Shown in pieces: positions 26,356 through 35,694 of a DNA stretch of 64,000 nucleotides. The translations under genes and the position numbers were made by a program. The DNA is from Chitinophagaceae bacterium DXS. GTDB taxonomy: Bacteria > Bacteroidota > Bacteroidia > Chitinophagales > Chitinophagaceae. The stretch's first letter is position 1. Every line of letters begins with the position of its first letter. Below the pieces are notes generated by a model. The model saw only the letters and a list, made by a program, of their open reading frames with translations, was not told the DNA's origin and searched no databases. Location of the stretch: NCBI GenBank assembly GCA_030345135.1, contig CP128386.1, forward strand, positions 6,307,623 to 6,371,622, given 5' to 3'.

Positions 26356-26371
26356 TACCTTTGCGCCCTAA
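26356..26371 (+). promoter_or_regulatory. fusA promoter -7 element with GC-rich start region
   Basis: TACCTTTGCGCCCTAA: a perfect TAnnTTTG followed by CGCCCTAA. It is 15/16 identical to the element before efp. No strong TTG -33 is visible. Confidence 0.65.
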
Positions 26372-26421
26372 AAATCGACGAGCCCGGTTTTTAATAAAAC
26401 AACAAAAACATTCATCATTTT

Positions 26422-28572
26422 ATGGCTGATCTTAAATTACAACGCAACTTTGGTATTGCCGCGCACATTGATGCCGGTAAAACCACTACAACTGAGCGTA
26501 TCTTGCGCTACACCGGTATGATCCACAAAATTGGAGAAGTACACGATGGCGGCGCTACCACTGACTGGATGGAGCAGGAAAAAGAAAGAGGTATTACCAT
26601 TACCTCAGCAGCTGTAAGTTGCCAGTGGAATTTCCCTACTCAACAGGGTAAAGCAACTCCTGACACAAAAAAATATTATTTCAATATCATCGATACTCCG
26701 GGCCACGTGGACTTTACCGTTGAGGTAGAGCGTTCTATGCGTGTACTGGATGGTCTGATCGCTTTGTTCTCTGCTGTTGATGGTGTTGAGCCTCAATCTG
26801 AGACTGTATGGCGCCAGGCTAACCGTTATGGTGTTCCCCGCATCGGTTTCGTAAATAAAATGGACCGTGCTGGTGCTGACTTCCTGAACGTTGTAAAACA
26901 AGTAAGAGAAATGTTGGGTGCTAAAGCTGTGCCTTTGCAGTTGCCTATCGGTGCTGAAGACAACTTTAAAGGTGTGGTTGACCTTATCCAGATGAAAGGT
27001 ATTATTTGGGATGACGCTACTGAAGGTATGACTTACAATGAAGTGCCTATTCCTGATGATATGAAGGAGGATGTTGAATACTGGAGAGCACAATTAATTG
27101 AAGCTGTGGCTGAGTATGATGATCAACTGATGGAGAAATTCTTCGATGATCCAAACTCTATCTCAGAAGCTGAAGTTCACGAAGCAATCCGTAAAGCTGC
27201 TATCGATCTTAGCATCGTTCCGATGATGTGTGGTAGCTCTTTCAAAAATAAAGGCGTTCAAACTGCATTAGATGCTGTATGTCGCTACCTTCCTTCTCCT
27301 TTGGATCTGCCTGATACTGTAGGTACTGATCCTGACAGCGGAGAAGAGATCACTCGTAAGCCTAGCGCGAAAGAACCTTTCGCAGCGTTGGCTTTCAAAA
27401 TCATGACCGATCCTTTCGTAGGTCGTCTGGCATTCTTCCGTTGTTATAGCGGACATTTGGATGCGGGTTCTTATGTTAAGAACATGCGTAGCGGTAAAAA
27501 CGAGCGTATCAGCCGTATCATGAAAATGTTCGCAAACAAACAAAACCCAATTGATTTCATTGAAGCTGGTGATATTGCTGCGGCAGTAGGTTTCAAAGAA
27601 ATTAAAACAGGTGACACGCTTTGTGATGAAAACCATCCTATCGTTCTTGAAAACATGTTCATTCCTGAGCCGGTAATCGCTGTAGCGGTTGAACCTAAAA
27701 CTCAGGCTGACGTTGACAAAATGGGTATGGCGATCGCTAAACTGATCGAAGAAGATCCTACATTGAGAGTTAAGACTGACGAAGATACTGGTCAGACTAT
27801 CCTTTCAGGTATGGGTGAGTTACACCTTGAGATCATCATCGATCGTATGCGTCGTGAGTTTAAAGTAGAAGTTAACCAGGGTAATCCTCAGGTTGCTTAT
27901 AAAGAAGCATTCGGAAATACTATCGAGCACCGTGAAGTGTTGAAGAAACAGTCTGGTGGTCGTGGTAAATTCGCCGACATCCAATTCTCTATCGGCCCTG
28001 CTGATGAAGAATGGCTGAAAGCAAACGAAGGAAAAAGCTTCCAGTTTGTTAACGATATCTTCGGTGGATCTATTCCTAAAGAGTTTATCCCTGCAATCAG
28101 CAAGGGCTTTGAAACCGCAATGGGAACGGGTGTACTTGCAGGTTATCCTGTAAACAACATGAAAGTTCGCGTATTCGATGGTAGTTACCACGATGTGGAT
28201 TCTGACTCTATGTCTTTCGAACTTTGTGCAAAATCAGGCTTCCGTGAAGCTGGTAAAAAAGCAAAACCAACTTTGCTTGAGCCAATCATGAAAGTTGAGG
28301 TTACTACTCCTGACCAATACATGGGTGACGTTACAGGTGACTTGAACCGTCGTCGCGGTATGTTGGAAGGTATGGACAGCCGTAACAACGCACAGGTAAT
28401 TAAAGCTAAAGTTCCATTGAGCGAAATGTTCGGTTATGTAACGCAATTGCGTTCATTAAGCTCCGGACGTGCAGCTTCAATCATGGAATTCAGCCACTAT
28501 TCTCCTGCTCCGAACAACATCGCTGAAGAAGTGATCGCTAAGAGCAAAGGGAAAGTGAAAGTTGAAGACTAA
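26422..28572 (+). CDS. fusA: Translation elongation factor G
   Basis: The GTPase that drives ribosomal translocation and, with RRF, recycling. At 716 residues it has full EF-G length with all five domains. GTP-binding motifs: [12 protein letters not shown], switch [14 protein letters not shown], and switch [10 protein letters not shown]. Domain IV begins near [12 protein letters not shown], and the tail [38 protein letters not shown] is canonical. Odd feature: it stands alone, without the rpsL-rpsG-fusA-rpsJ str operon usual in Bacteroidota, so it may be a second EF-G copy or a relocated gene. Codon use looks strongly biased, as in highly expressed genes. Its promoter core is nearly identical to that of efp. 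Confidence 0.96.
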   Translation: MADLKLQRNFGIAAHIDAGKTTTTERILRYTGMIHKIGEVHDGGATTDWMEQEKERGITITSAAVSCQWNFPTQQGKATPDTKKYYFNIIDTPGHVDFTVEVERSMRVLDGLIALFSAVDGVEPQSETVWRQANRYGVPRIGFVNKMDRAGADFLNVVKQVREMLGAKAVPLQLPIGAEDNFKGVVDLIQMKGIIWDDATEGMTYNEVPIPDDMKEDVEYWRAQLIEAVAEYDDQLMEKFFDDPNSISEAEVHEAIRKAAIDLSIVPMMCGSSFKNKGVQTALDAVCRYLPSPLDLPDTVGTDPDSGEEITRKPSAKEPFAALAFKIMTDPFVGRLAFFRCYSGHLDAGSYVKNMRSGKNERISRIMKMFANKQNPIDFIEAGDIAAAVGFKEIKTGDTLCDENHPIVLENMFIPEPVIAVAVEPKTQADVDKMGMAIAKLIEEDPTLRVKTDEDTGQTILSGMGELHLEIIIDRMRREFKVEVNQGNPQVAYKEAFGNTIEHREVLKKQSGGRGKFADIQFSIGPADEEWLKANEGKSFQFVNDIFGGSIPKEFIPAISKGFETAMGTGVLAGYPVNNMKVRVFDGSYHDVDSDSMSFELCAKSGFREAGKKAKPTLLEPIMKVEVTTPDQYMGDVTGDLNRRRGMLEGMDSRNNAQVIKAKVPLSEMFGYVTQLRSLSSGRAASIMEFSHYSPAPNNIAEEVIAKSKGKVKVED

Positions 28573-28599
28573 TAACCAAGTTTCAATCTTGACTTCATA

Positions 28600-28632
28600 T
28601 AAAGCTCCGCTGAAAAGCGGGGCTTTTTTTTT
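28600..28632 (+). terminator. fusA terminator
   Basis: AAGCTCCGCT and AGCGGGGCTT pair around GAAA and are followed by T8. Confidence 0.85.
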
Positions 28633-28634
28633 GA

Positions 28635-28876
28635 ACCACGGAGGCTCGGCGACACAAAGAGGCACGACGTTTTAGTCAATTGACAATGGAAAATTGATAG
28701 TTGAAAATGGTCCGCGGTTTCATAGTTCTTAGTGAACGTTATCATCGTGTACTTCTCTTGGTTCAAAAAACAAAACTTTGACGGCTTAAACTGATTCATC
28801 ATTTTCAATTGTCAAATTTTAATTGTCAATTAAAAAATCCTCCGTGCCACATTGTGTCGCCCTGTCTCCGTGGTTA
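28635..28876. repeat. Imperfect inverted repeat, 'ACCACGGAG' family
   Basis: The left arm (28635-28666) starts ACCACGGAGGCTCGGCGACA and the right arm (28843-28876) is its inverse, with about four in five bases matching. Inside is a second nested inverted pair of CAATTGACAAT-type words (28677-28708 with 28804-28832). The whole forms a long cruciform of about 240 bp between fusA and the DUF4091 gene. Similar ACCACGGAG/CACAGAG words are dispersed repeats in many environmental bacterial genomes. Confidence 0.7.
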
Positions 28877-28882
28877 TAAAAC

Positions 28883-28894
28883 GCAAACGTTTGC
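28883..28894. promoter_or_regulatory. LacI-type palindrome upstream of DUF4091 gene
   Basis: GCAAACGTTTGC is a perfect 12-bp palindrome with the central ACGT typical of LacI-family operators, 72 bp upstream of the gene start. The LacI regulator at 4196 is the only one in the window, but any genomic LacI protein could bind. Confidence 0.5.
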
Positions 28895-28966
28895 TTACCT
28901 GTCTTTTCCCCAATTCCCTTATCTTGAAGCAGATATAAAGAGTATTTACATAAAACCTCCTCCGTT

Positions 28967-30727
28967 ATGAAGTATGCTGCTGTATGTTTTCTCTGTTGTA
29001 TGACGTTTGCCTTTGCCAGTGCTCAAAGCCAGGCTCCGTTAGATTATAATGAAATGGCGGACCCGAGTCCGGTTGATAGTGCTTCGTGGAATGCTATGCC
29101 TGCCGACAGGCTGATTAGTTTTGGTGATGTAGATGTGCGTTATTCAAAAAGACAAGTGCCCGCTCTTCAGCAACCAACAACTACATGGAAGACTATTGCC
29201 TGGAAAAATGAAAGGGTACATACACAGTTCGTTGTAGCATCCCGCAAGAAAATATTTCAATTGCAGGTGGAAGCCGGAAGTTTAACTGACGGCAAAGGAA
29301 ATAACATAAATGCGGCTAACGTTAAAACCGGGTTTGTACGTTATGTGATGACAGATGAGTTGAATAAAGACGGCGGCGGCTGCGGTTTCAGGCCTGATAC
29401 CAGGGCTTTTGATTCTTCGCTTGTTGCCGATGGCATCGATTTTATTCCGGTTAAAAACGTTACAGCTTATTCTGTGCAGCCTGTTTGGCTAAGTGTGAAA
29501 GTGCCGGCAAATGCGCCTGCAGGAAACTATACCGGAACAATCAAGGTGAAGCAATATGGGGGAGAAGTGTTGCAGACGCTTTCTTATTCAGTTGAAGTAA
29601 AGAATTATACTTTACCTGATCCCAAAGACTGGACATTCTATCTTGATCTCTGGCAAAATCCATTTTCTATCGCACGTGTGCACGGCGTACAATGCTGGTC
29701 GGATGAGCATTTTGCTATCATGCAACCTTATATGAAAAGCCTGGCTAATGCCGGGCAGAAAGTCATTACCGTTAGTATGATCTATGATCCGTGGAATGAA
29801 CAAACCGAAGATCCTTTCTATAGCATGATCAAATGGACCAAAAAGAAAAACGGCAGCTGGACTTATGATTATACCATTTTTGACAAATGGGTAAACTTTA
29901 TGATGGCGCAGGGAATAAACAAGGCCATTAACTGCTACAGCATGATTCCGTGGGGATTGAATTTCAAATATTACGATGAAACCATTGGGCGTGATACATT
30001 TATCATTGCAAAAGCCGGTTCTCCTGAGTATAACGCTCATTGGAAACCAATGCTGGCCGATTTTGCAAAACACTTAAAAGAGAAAGGCTGGTTCAATAAA
30101 ACTGCGATTGCAATGGATGAGCGCGAGATGAAAGATATGCAACAGGCAATAGCGCTGATCAAGAGCGTTGATAAAAACTTCAGGGTTTCACTTGCAGGTA
30201 ACTATCATCCCGAAATACAACAGGATATCGACGATTATTGTATCGCATCTGCACACAACTTTCCGGATGATGTAAGAAAGCAGCGCGAAAAGGCTGGAAT
30301 GATTTCTACTTACTATACTTGTTGCGTAGAAGGTTTTCCAAATACCTTCACCTTTTCGCCCCCTGCGGAAGCTGCATGGATTGGCTGGTATGCAGCAAAC
30401 AAAAACTTTGATGGTTACTTAAGATGGGCCTATAATAGTTGGACGGCAAATCCATTAACTGATTCACGTTTCAGAACCTGGGCTGCAGGAGATACGTACC
30501 TTGTTTATCCCGGTCCGCGTTCTTCCATTCGTTTTGAGCGTTTGATCGAAGGCATTCAGGATAACGAAAAGATCCGCGTGCTCAAAAGCACATTTGCAAA
30601 GAACAAAGACAATCAGAAGTTGCAGCAACTCAATGCAATGTTGGCTCCGTTTGAAATTGCAGATATAAAAAGCAAAGGCGCCGCCGTTATGTTGAATGAA
30701 GGAAAGGCTGCGCTGAATCAGTTCTAG
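28967..30727 (+). CDS. DUF4091 glycoside-hydrolase-like exported protein
   Basis: A 586-residue protein with a signal peptide (MKYAAVCFLCCMTFAFASAQ). An N-terminal beta-sandwich (about 40-215, with the VPANAPAGNYTGTIKV motif common in these enzymes) precedes a TIM-barrel-like DUF4091/GH123-type domain (about 225-520). The acidic pair D384-E385 in AIAMDEREM is where GH123-related enzymes carry their Asp-Glu catalytic pair. GH123 acts on beta-GalNAc glycolipids; the substrate here is unknown. It has no SusCD partner and is monocistronic, with a LacI-type palindrome in its promoter region and a terminator downstream. Confidence 0.83.
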   Translation: MKYAAVCFLCCMTFAFASAQSQAPLDYNEMADPSPVDSASWNAMPADRLISFGDVDVRYSKRQVPALQQPTTTWKTIAWKNERVHTQFVVASRKKIFQLQVEAGSLTDGKGNNINAANVKTGFVRYVMTDELNKDGGGCGFRPDTRAFDSSLVADGIDFIPVKNVTAYSVQPVWLSVKVPANAPAGNYTGTIKVKQYGGEVLQTLSYSVEVKNYTLPDPKDWTFYLDLWQNPFSIARVHGVQCWSDEHFAIMQPYMKSLANAGQKVITVSMIYDPWNEQTEDPFYSMIKWTKKKNGSWTYDYTIFDKWVNFMMAQGINKAINCYSMIPWGLNFKYYDETIGRDTFIIAKAGSPEYNAHWKPMLADFAKHLKEKGWFNKTAIAMDEREMKDMQQAIALIKSVDKNFRVSLAGNYHPEIQQDIDDYCIASAHNFPDDVRKQREKAGMISTYYTCCVEGFPNTFTFSPPAEAAWIGWYAANKNFDGYLRWAYNSWTANPLTDSRFRTWAAGDTYLVYPGPRSSIRFERLIEGIQDNEKIRVLKSTFAKNKDNQKLQQLNAMLAPFEIADIKSKGAAVMLNEGKAALNQF

Positions 30728-30732
30728 CGCGA

Positions 30733-30914
30733 GAGGAAAATCAAAGTCAAAAGTAAAAATTCCCCGCCTGAACGTCGGGCAGGAAAAGTCAAAAAAAGGG
30801 TGCGAAAAACTTCACTGTTTTTGCACCCTTTTTGATTAAATATTTTTCTAGTTAAAATTAATAATCAAACACCGCATAGGGCTTTTGACTTTTTACTTTT
30901 GAATTTTGACTTTT
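30733..30914. repeat. Word-like inverted repeat, AAAGTCAAAAGT family
   Basis: TCAAAGTCAAAAGTAAAAA at 30742-30760 is inverted in GACTTTTTACTTTTGAATTT at 30886-30905, flanking a terminator hairpin. The arms are low-complexity and degenerate, like the other word repeats in this window. Confidence 0.65.
30795..30835. terminator. Bidirectional terminator
   Basis: AAAAAGGGTGCGAAAAAC pairs with GTTTTTGCACCCTTTTT around TTCACT. It lies between the convergent DUF4091 and phospholipase genes, and both sides carry the A/T tracts. Confidence 0.85.
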
Positions 30915-33476
30915 CTAAACTACTCCGCCCATTAACGGATCACTTTTCGTCGGTTTGCCATTTTCCACGCGACCGGCATATCGCCTGGCGTGTTCTTCAA
31001 AGCCTTTCACTCGCGCGGTGAAATCATACCAGTTATGGCTTTTTGATGTGTCTATGATAACTGTAATACTGCTGCCTGCATTAACATTGATTGATCGTTT
31101 GGCTGACTTATAAGCATTGTCAATTATTTCAATAACCTGTCCTTTAGCAGAGGCGTTTCTAATAAATAACTGAACGTTGCCTGTTAGTTTCTTCTTGTCA
31201 TTTTTTTCAAGTTCGTACTTACAGGAGATCTCAGTTATTGGATCTTTGCTATTGCCAATAAATTCGCGATAGAAGCCGTTAGGTCCGTATACCCGAAGAT
31301 GATAGGATTGGTTCTCAAATGAACTTAACGACCACTCATCGGTAATAGTATCACCTGCGGCTACAGCATAAGACCAGGTTTTCACCGGTTGAAGTGACTT
31401 TTCTCCATTCTCATTAGCTTGTAGGTACTTACCCGGTGCATATATATTAAATGGAACGCCGGAAGCCTTTGTTCCAAATACGTCAGTCGCAGCAGTTAGC
31501 TGAATACGGAATATTTGCTTGTCTCCCGATAAATTGCCGTCAACATAAATTTCATATGGCAGAACACAGGATGACCGAATGCCTTTTTCCTGTTTCGGCA
31601 TGTATGGTGAAGAAGAAGGGTTCTGGTTAATCTGCTGAACTTCTTCTTTAGTTAACAACTTGAAGTCAGAAGGCAGTTTTTTGAATTGCGCCTTATGAAT
31701 ACTTTCAAGAACGGCGTCCTTTGCCAGGAATTCCGGCTGAGCGATCTTCTCCCCGTTATATGGTCTGAATACTGAAGTTAGATCTCCGCAAACGGTTCTT
31801 CTCCAGTCTGTTATATTTGATTCTGTAATTTCCTTTTTTAGTTTGTGTTGAAGAAAAATTTCAAGAAACTGCAGGTTGGATGTATGATCGAATACTTCAG
31901 AATTAACCCATCCACCGCGGCTCCACGGCGAAGCAATAACTAAAGGAACACGATAGCCTAAACCTATAGGGCTTTCTCTTGAATATTTTTTAGGCTTGCG
32001 TTTTAGTTCCTGTTCCATCGTTACCCACTCTGCTCTCGTATCAATACCTTTCGAAACAGTGCCGGTATCTTTTCTTTCAAAATGAGGTGCCACAAATGGG
32101 GGAACGTGGTCAAAACAACCATCATTTTCATCATAGGTCAAAATGAAAATTGTCTTCTTCCATACTTCCGGATTTTGCGTTAGTATATCCAGCACTTCTG
32201 ATACATACCAGGCACCATACCACGGCGCACCGGGGTGGTCAGAAAAGTTTTCCGGCGCCACTAACCAGGATACGGTTGGCAGCTTACCATTTTTTACGTC
32301 TTCTCTGAATTGATGCAACACATCACCCTTTGGAACCTTCATTCCACGCTCCACCGTTCCATCGTTGTATTTCAACGTGGACAGCTCTCTGTAGTAAGGA
32401 TCATTCACGTTTGTTGTGAATGCTTTGCTGTGAATGTTCTGGTGCAGTTGCGACAACTTTGCAAAATTTTCAGGAGTATATTTCTGAAGGTCTTCCTGTA
32501 AAGAGGTAAGCGCTTCTTTTTTCTCCTTTAGCTGTTTTTCAAGTTTAGCTTTGTTGTCATCACTCGCCGGTAACACAGCAATTTGTTCTTCAAGCTTTTT
32601 TATTTCGCCAGGTAATATGTTCACCTGTTTTTGTGCATACAATAAATGTGTCTTAGAGAAACGAACATTATATTGAGTAAACCATTCAATCGGGTTGTCT
32701 GTAAAGTTTGCCAGCCATCCATCTTCTTCTCCTTCAAAACCAGAATCAAGACTTATTTCATTCTGATAGATCTTCCATGAGACATTGTTTTCTTCAAGTC
32801 TTTCGGGAAAAGTTTTCCAATGCGCTTCCGCACCATAATCTACTTCTTCGTTTCTGATGTTCGCCTGCACATCGCCATTTTGTTCTTCACGAACAGTTCC
32901 TGTCCAGAAATACAAACGGTTGGGTGTTGTTCCGGTTAGTGAAGAACAAAAATGCTGATCGCAAACAGTAAATGCATCTGCAAGCGCATAATAGAAAGGA
33001 ATGTCTTCGCGATTGTAATAGCCCATCGTCATTGGCATATCCGCGAATTCTTTGTGTCCGGATTTTTTTACATCAAGCCATTTGTCGTATTTACCATCAT
33101 TGCGGGCATCCACCTGGTTTTCCCACGAATGTGGTAATGAGCTCATCCATGTAGCTTTCGTATCCTTTATATTCAGGCGAAAAGGTGCGTATGTTTCACC
33201 TTTTTCGTTGTATTGTGCCCAAACCAGATTTTTGTTTGGAAGATTTATGGCCCGTGGGTCATTAAAGCCACGTACCCCCTGCAATGTGCCATAGCAATGA
33301 TCAAACGATCTGTTTTCCTGCATTAGAAAAACAATATGTTCTGCATCAAGGTAAGTACTTCCTTCTGCAGGATTTATAGCCAATGCCTTTTGTACAGAAG
33401 CAGGCAAAGCATTCCATAATCCCGCTCCGCCTGATAACAATGCAGCTTTCTTTAGAAATTCCCTTCTTGAATCCAT
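30915..33476 (-). CDS. plcC: Tat-exported phosphocholine-specific phospholipase C
   Basis: An 853-residue enzyme of the bacterial PC-PLC/acid phosphatase family (TIGR03396 type). A twin-arginine signal (SRREFLKKAALLSGG) is followed by IVFLMQENRSFDHCYGTLQGVRGF, the signature with metal/catalytic residues, FCSSLTGTTPNR, and LTYDENDGCFDHVPPF, all typical. The C-terminus has two small beta domains (about 645-740 and 745-830, DUF756-like). It hydrolyses phospholipid head groups in the periplasm or outside, probably for phosphate or carbon. Odd: residues about 275-345 form a Lys/Glu/Gln-rich, probably coiled-coil insertion (IKKLEEQIAVLP...KKEALTSLQEDLQKY). The gene is monocistronic. Confidence 0.92.
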   Translation of the reverse strand: MDSRREFLKKAALLSGGAGLWNALPASVQKALAINPAEGSTYLDAEHIVFLMQENRSFDHCYGTLQGVRGFNDPRAINLPNKNLVWAQYNEKGETYAPFRLNIKDTKATWMSSLPHSWENQVDARNDGKYDKWLDVKKSGHKEFADMPMTMGYYNREDIPFYYALADAFTVCDQHFCSSLTGTTPNRLYFWTGTVREEQNGDVQANIRNEEVDYGAEAHWKTFPERLEENNVSWKIYQNEISLDSGFEGEEDGWLANFTDNPIEWFTQYNVRFSKTHLLYAQKQVNILPGEIKKLEEQIAVLPASDDNKAKLEKQLKEKKEALTSLQEDLQKYTPENFAKLSQLHQNIHSKAFTTNVNDPYYRELSTLKYNDGTVERGMKVPKGDVLHQFREDVKNGKLPTVSWLVAPENFSDHPGAPWYGAWYVSEVLDILTQNPEVWKKTIFILTYDENDGCFDHVPPFVAPHFERKDTGTVSKGIDTRAEWVTMEQELKRKPKKYSRESPIGLGYRVPLVIASPWSRGGWVNSEVFDHTSNLQFLEIFLQHKLKKEITESNITDWRRTVCGDLTSVFRPYNGEKIAQPEFLAKDAVLESIHKAQFKKLPSDFKLLTKEEVQQINQNPSSSPYMPKQEKGIRSSCVLPYEIYVDGNLSGDKQIFRIQLTAATDVFGTKASGVPFNIYAPGKYLQANENGEKSLQPVKTWSYAVAAGDTITDEWSLSSFENQSYHLRVYGPNGFYREFIGNSKDPITEISCKYELEKNDKKKLTGNVQLFIRNASAKGQVIEIIDNAYKSAKRSINVNAGSSITVIIDTSKSHNWYDFTARVKGFEEHARRYAGRVENGKPTKSDPLMGGVV

Positions 33477-33821
33477 TGAAAGAAAATTTGTTGGTTGTTA
33501 TTGAAAATTCAAAAAATTAAAAAGTTGATAATGGTTATCCTTCACAAGCATCAACAATCATCATGGGGATAGCCACTCATGCGTATTGTTAATTTCAGTA
33601 TTATGAATATACAACAATGACACGAATAAGCATACGCCAGCCACTCGTGCCAATACACCAGTGCTAAAAATAGGACTAATCAATAAGACAAGCGGGGGTA
33701 CAATAAATCTTTATAAAAGCTTAAAGAAGCGTTGCTGATCAGCAATGTCTGCCAACAAAATATTACGTTATAAAGGGAAAACAATTTGAATGGATAAACC
33801 GGTTTTTTGAGCGGCATTCCG
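33477..33821. other. Gap between PLC and NlpC/P60 genes
   Basis: A 345-bp gap that must contain the phospholipase promoter (minus strand). It contains a perfect 14-bp palindrome, TTGCTGATCAGCAA, at 33732-33745, without a T-tract, about 256 bp upstream of the phospholipase start. No gene or known RNA was recognised. Confidence 0.45.
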
Positions 33822-34580
33822 TTAAATCATCCGCTTAATCACTTTCAGTTTATGCGTTCTTTCGTTGGTATCAACGTTAATGATGCCATTACTGTCCAGC
33901 TTATCTAATCTTACTCGACCGGACGAGTGAATAATTTCATCATTGTTTAAAATAATTCCTACATGTGTTATTCTTCCTTCTTCATTATCAAAGAAGGCGA
34001 GGTCCCCACACGCCGCATCTGCAATATTTGCTACTTCATTTCCTTGCTCAGCCTGCTGATAAGCATCCCTTTTTAAAGGAATGTTCATCATTTTAAACAC
34101 TTGTTGTGTAAAGCCGCTGCAGTCAATGCCACTGTTGCTTTTTCCTCCCCACAGGTAGGGCGTGTTTATATACAACATTGCAAGGCTCTTGATGATGTAG
34201 TAATCCCTGGGCAGACTGCCAAGATTCCATATCATCGGTTCATCGTACAACAGGTTGAAATGAGCAGTTTCAATTTTTTTGTAAACAGGGGTCGCAATAG
34301 GCAGGAAAAGTTTATCATCCTTAAAAATGGCCTTGCTGCCCGGCTTGTAGATATAACCAAGCGGAGCTGTCTGCGTCATTTTTTTGGAAACTTTATCTAA
34401 CTGGGAATTTTGAACCCAACCTTCATAGTCATCGTATAAGCATTTCACTTTACTGAAGGTCTTTTCTGTTTCGGTGATTTCAACAAACTCACCAAACAAT
34501 AATTGGCTCACCATTTCACTGGTATGTGACGGAGCTTTTCTGATAGGACTAATGGATACAATACAAACGCCAAATGTCAT
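33822..34580 (-). CDS. NlpC/P60 peptidoglycan endopeptidase with SH3 domains
   Basis: A 252-residue C40-family cysteine peptidase that cuts D-Glu-diaminopimelate bonds in cell-wall peptides. The first 120 residues contain SH3b-like segments (APSHTSEMVSQLLFGEFVEI; YEGWVQNSQLDKV). The catalytic domain has NSGIDCSGFTQQVF (nucleophile Cys), GDLAFFDNEEGRITHVGIIL (catalytic His) and EIIHSSGRV (third polar residue). This is the YkfC-like layout used for peptide recycling. No clear signal peptide is seen, which fits cytoplasmic recycling enzymes. It is divergent from an ECF sigma gene 78 bp away. Confidence 0.9.
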   Translation of the reverse strand: MTFGVCIVSISPIRKAPSHTSEMVSQLLFGEFVEITETEKTFSKVKCLYDDYEGWVQNSQLDKVSKKMTQTAPLGYIYKPGSKAIFKDDKLFLPIATPVYKKIETAHFNLLYDEPMIWNLGSLPRDYYIIKSLAMLYINTPYLWGGKSNSGIDCSGFTQQVFKMMNIPLKRDAYQQAEQGNEVANIADAACGDLAFFDNEEGRITHVGIILNNDEIIHSSGRVRLDKLDSNGIINVDTNERTHKLKVIKRMI

Positions 34581-34658
34581 TAGCGAAATTTTTTGCCGTT
34601 AAGTTATGGAATTATATATATGTTGCATCTTTATTAGGAAAAATTTTTATAGCTGCCA

Positions 34659-35228
34659 GTGGATACTAACAGGTACAGACATATCAACGACGGTGAATTA
34701 CTGGAAAAATTCTATGAGACGAAGGATAACCAGTGGCTTGGTATGTTGTTTCAACGCTATACCTTGTTGCTTTTGGGTGTTTGCATGAAGTATTTAAAAA
34801 ATGAAGAGGAAGCGCGTGATTGTGTTCAACAGGTATTCTTAAAAGCAATTACAGAGTTGCATAAATATGAAGTGGAGTATTTTAAGAGCTGGCTTTATAC
34901 CATAGCCCGCAATCATTGCCTGATGCGGCTGAGGGATAGGCAGGGCAAAATTCCACGGGAGTTAAATGAGTCTTTACCTGTGGCCGCGGAAGAAATAGAC
35001 ACTAAGGGACTTGAGGAGAAAGAAAACCTGTTTGATAATATAGAACTGGCACTTGAAGAGTTGAATGAAGACCAGAAAACCTGTGTAACTTTATTTTATC
35101 TTCAAAAGAAAAGCTATCAGCAAATTGTAGATACCACCAATTATACTTTGTTGCAGGTAAAAAGTCACATACAGAATGGGAAAAGAAATTTGAAATTATT
35201 GGTAGAAAAGAAATTGAAGAAAGTATAA
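34659..35228 (+). CDS. ECF RNA polymerase sigma factor
   Basis: A 189-residue sigma-70 family protein of the extracytoplasmic-function class. Region 2 runs through LLLLGVCMKYLKNEEEARDCVQQVFLKAITELHKYEVEYFKSWLYTIARNHC; region 4 is EDQKTCVTLFYLQKKSYQQIV...LLQVKSHIQNGKRNLK. The frame begins with GTG at 34659; no nearby in-frame ATG gives a better start. Its stop codon overlaps by one base the ATG of a small membrane protein gene, a TAATG arrangement that implies translational coupling and a regulatory pair. Target promoters are unknown. Confidence 0.9.
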   Translation: MDTNRYRHINDGELLEKFYETKDNQWLGMLFQRYTLLLLGVCMKYLKNEEEARDCVQQVFLKAITELHKYEVEYFKSWLYTIARNHCLMRLRDRQGKIPRELNESLPVAAEEIDTKGLEEKENLFDNIELALEELNEDQKTCVTLFYLQKKSYQQIVDTTNYTLLQVKSHIQNGKRNLKLLVEKKLKKV

Positions 35229-35587
35229 TGTCAAACAATAATAACATATTGCCCAATTTCAGTAGTGTGACTGAAGAACAAATGCTTAACTATTTGAAAG
35301 GCAACTTACCACCCGAAGAATTGCACGAAATAGAAAAGCTGATGGTTGAATCAGATTTTGTAAATGACGCGGTTGAAGGCTTACAACAATTTGGCTCCGA
35401 TGCCCAAATGGAGGCTTATGTTAAACAGCTAAACACACAGTTACATCAACAATTAAGCGACCGCAAAGCAAAAAAAGAAAGGCGAAGCATAAAAAACATG
35501 CAATGGACAATAATTGCCGTTGTAATTGTGCTATTGCTTTGTTTGCTTGGTTATGCTGTTATCACGTTATACCAGCGCACTCACTAA
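35228..35587 (+). CDS. Short membrane protein, probable anti-sigma partner
   Basis: A 119-residue protein of unknown family. The N-terminal 50 residues contain EEQMLNYLKGNLPPEELHEIEKLMVESDFVNDAVEGL, which resembles the zinc-less anti-sigma start found in Bacteroidota sigma partners. A basic stretch (DRKAKKERRSIKN) precedes a single transmembrane helix (about 92-114). Only four residues follow the helix, so there is no periplasmic sensor domain. Gene overlap with the ECF sigma gene is the main reason for the anti-sigma call. It may need a second membrane partner to receive signals. Confidence 0.65.
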   Translation: MSNNNNILPNFSSVTEEQMLNYLKGNLPPEELHEIEKLMVESDFVNDAVEGLQQFGSDAQMEAYVKQLNTQLHQQLSDRKAKKERRSIKNMQWTIIAVVIVLLLCLLGYAVITLYQRTH

Positions 35588-35694
35588 AGTTTCTCCGGCC
35601 ATGCTTTTATATTATTCCAATGCAACAGGGCGATTGAATCGGCCTTTTGGCATCCGGGTTTATCAGCACAAAAAAAATCTCAAAAAACTTAATT

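Noticed and set aside
26422-28572. Tet(M)-like ribosomal protection protein
   Set aside because: Domain sequence and length follow canonical EF-G, including the C-terminal LSSGRA segment and full domain IV; nothing points to a resistance paralogue.
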